Assembly (NCBI GenBank): GCA_016205995.1
Contig: JACQSJ010000030.1
Span: 1 to 23,373, forward strand
Origin: Candidatus Uhrbacteria bacterium
GTDB lineage: Bacteria; Patescibacteriota; Patescibacteriia; UBA9934; GWF2-40-263
Direction: 5' to 3'
DNA length: 23,373 bases
Position numbers and translations under genes: made by a program. Shown piece after piece: positions 21,650 to 23,373 of this stretch (positions are counted from its first letter, which is position 1; every line of letters begins with the position of its first letter). The notes under the pieces are model-generated. The model saw only the letters and a program-made list of their open reading frames with translations. It did no database searches and had not been told where the DNA came from.

Positions 21650-22534
21650 TTGGCCTACCGTGCCCAACACACCCGATCGCTGGGTCACGCCATCGAGCTG
21701 ATCACCTCGGGCGAACCCAACGTGATCAGTCGAGTCTCCATGCACGAACTGATGTCGCGTGCAGCACGCGTGCGCAACGGCTGTTTCGACTTCGACGGCA
21801 CACTCCACACCGGAAATACGTGGGCGGCCGTCGGTCGACGTCTTCCGGAGACGCTTCGCGAACAGGATGCAGCCATCCGCACCTGGTACTGGGACCAACT
21901 CCACACCCAAGTACCTCAACGGTCGCTGGACGATCCGGATTGGTTCCACGGACACCTGCCCGCCCAGAACCAAGCGGTCGTCGATGGAGCCTGGGTCGCC
22001 AACGACGTACACTGGTACATGGAGGCCGGGCTCACGCGAGACGACTTCGAAGCTGTGGCTCAGGAACTCGTGGAGCGTCCCGGCGCTTCGGATCTCCTGC
22101 AGCTCATGCGACATCGTGTGGTCATCACCTTCGGCATTGAACAAGTGGTTCAGAGATGGCTCCGAGATCGCAACATCTCTGCGGCCGTCGCTGGGACACG
22201 TCTCACGTTCAATGAGGTCGGCCGACTGACCGGCCACCACCCCAATGTCGTAGCGAGCACGACCAAGGAACACGCCGCAAGGCGTTTCTGCGAGCTCTGC
22301 GGTTCGACGAAAGATGAAACGCTCGTCATCGGCGACTCCGTCGTGGACGTCCACATGATGGGACCAACGAATTTCAACGTGCTGGTCGTCCCCCCATCGG
22401 AGATCGACCGCAAGCTGCGGGACTTCCGGGAGAACAGCCTCAGTGCCATGTGGGACCGCGTCACCATGATCCTTGCGGACGACTCGCTCGAGCCCCTCGT
22501 GGCGCTCCTGCGCGATGCCCGCGAGAACACCTAG
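21650..22534 (+). CDS. HAD-superfamily hydrolase (putative phosphatase)
   Basis: 294 aa from a TTG start with a good SD. HAD motif I is FDFDGTL (nucleophile Asp47, general acid Asp49). Motif II is probably VVITFG near 133-138, motif III a Lys in STTKEHAARRF, and motif IV VIGDSVVDVH near 225-234. The helical stretch between motifs I and II (WYWDQLHTQ through GLTRDDFEAVAQEL) would be a C1-type cap, which recalls phosphoserine phosphatase and pyrimidine-nucleotidase relatives. The 46-residue N-terminal extension is unusual and has no transmembrane segment. GC was about 67% in one 60-base line I counted, higher than era or the ribosomal genes. The substrate is unknown. It is monocistronic with its own promoter and a hairpin terminator. 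Confidence 0.82.
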   Translation: MAYRAQHTRSLGHAIELITSGEPNVISRVSMHELMSRAARVRNGCFDFDGTLHTGNTWAAVGRRLPETLREQDAAIRTWYWDQLHTQVPQRSLDDPDWFHGHLPAQNQAVVDGAWVANDVHWYMEAGLTRDDFEAVAQELVERPGASDLLQLMRHRVVITFGIEQVVQRWLRDRNISAAVAGTRLTFNEVGRLTGHHPNVVASTTKEHAARRFCELCGSTKDETLVIGDSVVDVHMMGPTNFNVLVVPPSEIDRKLRDFRENSLSAMWDRVTMILADDSLEPLVALLRDARENT

Positions 22535-22550
22535 AACGCAAGGAGGTACG

Positions 22551-22578
22551 AAAAAGCAGCCATCTGAGGCTGCTATTT
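22551..22578. terminator. Bidirectional terminator between the HAD gene and mnmA
   Basis: GCAGCC (22556-22561) and GGCTGC (22568-22573) form a 6-bp stem with a 6-nt loop. TATTT follows on the plus strand and TTTTT on the minus strand. The stem arms are identical to those of the era terminator. Confidence 0.8.
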
Positions 22579-22603
22579 ACTTTGTCCACACACGCGTTTG
22601 ACA

Positions 22604-23373
22604 TCATTCGATTATCCCTCCACCGAGGACTTTATCCTCCTCGTAGAAAACAATGCTCTGGCCGGGGGTGACGGCGCGCTGGGGAGAAGGGAAGGTGACA
22701 AGGACACGATCGATGCTAACCACCCCCAACCCCTCCTTAAAAAGGAGGGGGGCCGAAATGGAACAGTCCTGAAGCTCTTGGCGATAACGGATGCGAGCTT
22801 TGCACGTGAACGGAATCTGTGGCTTCTCAAACCAGTTGAGTTGCGAGGCCGTGAGTTCCCTACGGTAGAGTGAAGGGTGATAATTGCTCGCCACGACCAG
22901 TTCGTTCGTCGTGGGTCTCTTCTCCACGACGTAGTACGGCGTGCCCCCACCGATCCCCAAACCCTCTCGCTGACCAAACGTGTAAAAAGCAAGACCCTCA
23001 TGCCCCCCGATGATCGTGCCATCGACTGTCACGACGTTACCAGGATTCTTCGGAAGCCGCTCCTGTAAGAAGGCTCGCATCGACACCTCTCCGATAAAAC
23101 AGATCCCTGTTGAGTCTTTCTTATCAGCGACTTCGAGCCCAAGCTCCCGAGCCTTCTCGCGCACCTGGGGCTTGGTCATGGCTCCGACCGGAAAGAGGAC
23201 ACGCGGCAAAACCGTGGGGTTCATGGCCCACAAAAAGTATGACTGATCCTTGTTTGGATCCAGACCTGAGTGAAGCTCGACTGCACTTCGTCGCCGCTCT
23301 CCCACCCCCCCTATCCCCCCCTCGGGCAGGGGGGGGACCGAAAAATCTATTTCTGCGCCTTCACTCTTTCCGA
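22604..23373 (-). CDS. mnmA: tRNA-specific 2-thiouridylase MnmA (partial, 5' end outside window)
   Basis: The frame is open from the right edge to the TAA at 22604, giving about 256 codons of the C-terminal two thirds. Visible motifs are LDPNKDQSYFLW, TKPQVREKARELGLEVADKKDSTGICFIG (with the catalytic Cys), and the C-terminal barrel with AFYTFGQREGLGIGGG, PYYVVEK, SPQRAVTPGQSIVFY and VLGGGIIE. MnmA puts sulfur on U34 of tRNA for Lys, Glu and Gln. Two GC-rich palindromic elements are inserted in frame: one encodes VPPLPEGGIGGVGE just before the KDQSYFL region, the other APLLFKEGLGVV in a C-terminal loop. The GTG at 23305 lies in the first element and is not the real start. The frame survives both insertions. 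Confidence 0.93.
   Translation of the reverse strand, partial: GKSEGAEIDFSVPPLPEGGIGGVGERRRSAVELHSGLDPNKDQSYFLWAMNPTVLPRVLFPVGAMTKPQVREKARELGLEVADKKDSTGICFIGEVSMRAFLQERLPKNPGNVVTVDGTIIGGHEGLAFYTFGQREGLGIGGGTPYYVVEKRPTTNELVVASNYHPSLYRRELTASQLNWFEKPQIPFTCKARIRYRQELQDCSISAPLLFKEGLGVVSIDRVLVTFPSPQRAVTPGQSIVFYEEDKVLGGGIIE
22720..22757. repeat. Palindromic element in the mnmA C-terminal region
   Basis: CCCCTCCTT (22730-22738) and AAGGAGGGG (22742-22750) form a perfect 9-bp stem with an AAA loop. CCACCCCCAA lies on one side and CCGAAA on the other. It encodes APLLFKEGLGVV on the minus strand, in frame with MnmA. Confidence 0.8.
23301..23344. repeat. Palindromic element near the mnmA KDQSYFL region
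   Basis: CCCCCCCT (23315-23322) and AGGGGGGG (23328-23335) form an 8-bp stem with loop CGGGC. CCACCCCCCCTAT lies on one side and ACCGAAAA on the other. The flanks match those of the element at 22720-22757, so both belong to one family. It encodes VPPLPEGGIGGVG in frame. Confidence 0.8.

Overview
The window reads as a chromosomal segment from a reduced-genome bacterium, most likely a member of the Patescibacteria (Candidate Phyla Radiation, Parcubacteria-type). This rests on several observations. The RNA polymerase alpha subunit ends before the C-terminal domain. The alanyl-tRNA synthetase stops right after its editing domain. Ribosomal protein uL13 is short. There is a PduL-type phosphotransacylase and a CARDB/thrombospondin-3/PKD surface protein. 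Most genes lack a recognisable Shine-Dalgarno (SD) sequence. The assignment is an inference; no rRNA gene is present to confirm it. I see no tRNA, rRNA, CRISPR array or transposase gene.

Layout, left to right. Positions 1-5320 (minus strand) hold a surface-polysaccharide operon, transcribed as Wzx-like flippase, GT4 glycosyltransferase, two GT2 glycosyltransferases, and an O-antigen polymerase/ligase-like membrane protein that runs off the left edge; three of the four junctions are ATGA overlaps. Positions 5370-6467 hold a single-gene unit with its own promoter, strong SD and terminator, encoding a GC-rich protein I do not recognise. Positions 6466-10293 (minus) hold the alpha ribosomal operon infA-rpmJ-rpsM-rpsK-rpsD-rpoA-rplQ-rplM-rpsI, with two tandem sigma70-type promoters in front and a terminator behind. 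alaS lies directly upstream (10316-12193) with its own promoter. Positions 12233-17646 (minus) hold a run of TrmH-like methyltransferase, GT2, CorA, PduL, CARDB/TSP3/PKD surface protein and MurJ.

On the plus strand, a RumA/RlmD-like rRNA methyltransferase and era (17688-19672) diverge from trmH. They converge on a minus-strand pair: a CPHC thioredoxin-fold protein and a putative lipoprotein (19683-20904). A FecR-like anchored protein (20970-21584) diverges from that pair. A HAD-family hydrolase unit with TTG start, strong SD and 5' hairpin follows (21650-22534). The 3' part of mnmA (minus) runs off the right edge.

Functionally the window combines cell-envelope construction (polysaccharide synthesis and export, MurJ, surface proteins), translation (ribosomal proteins, IF-1, AlaRS, Era, three RNA-modifying enzymes) and one piece of acetate/acyl-phosphate metabolism.

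The most unusual signals are these. (1) GC-rich palindromic elements sit in frame inside conserved genes: two of one family in mnmA, one in the GT4 gene, and a perfect 24-nt palindrome in rlmD. All seem to lie in loops and keep the reading frame, like the palindromic elements known from Rickettsia. (2) TANAAT -10 boxes sit only about 6-13 nt upstream of several start codons, implying nearly leaderless mRNAs. (3) Two GC-rich solitary genes depart from this, with full promoters and canonical SD sequences; they look like acquired cassettes.
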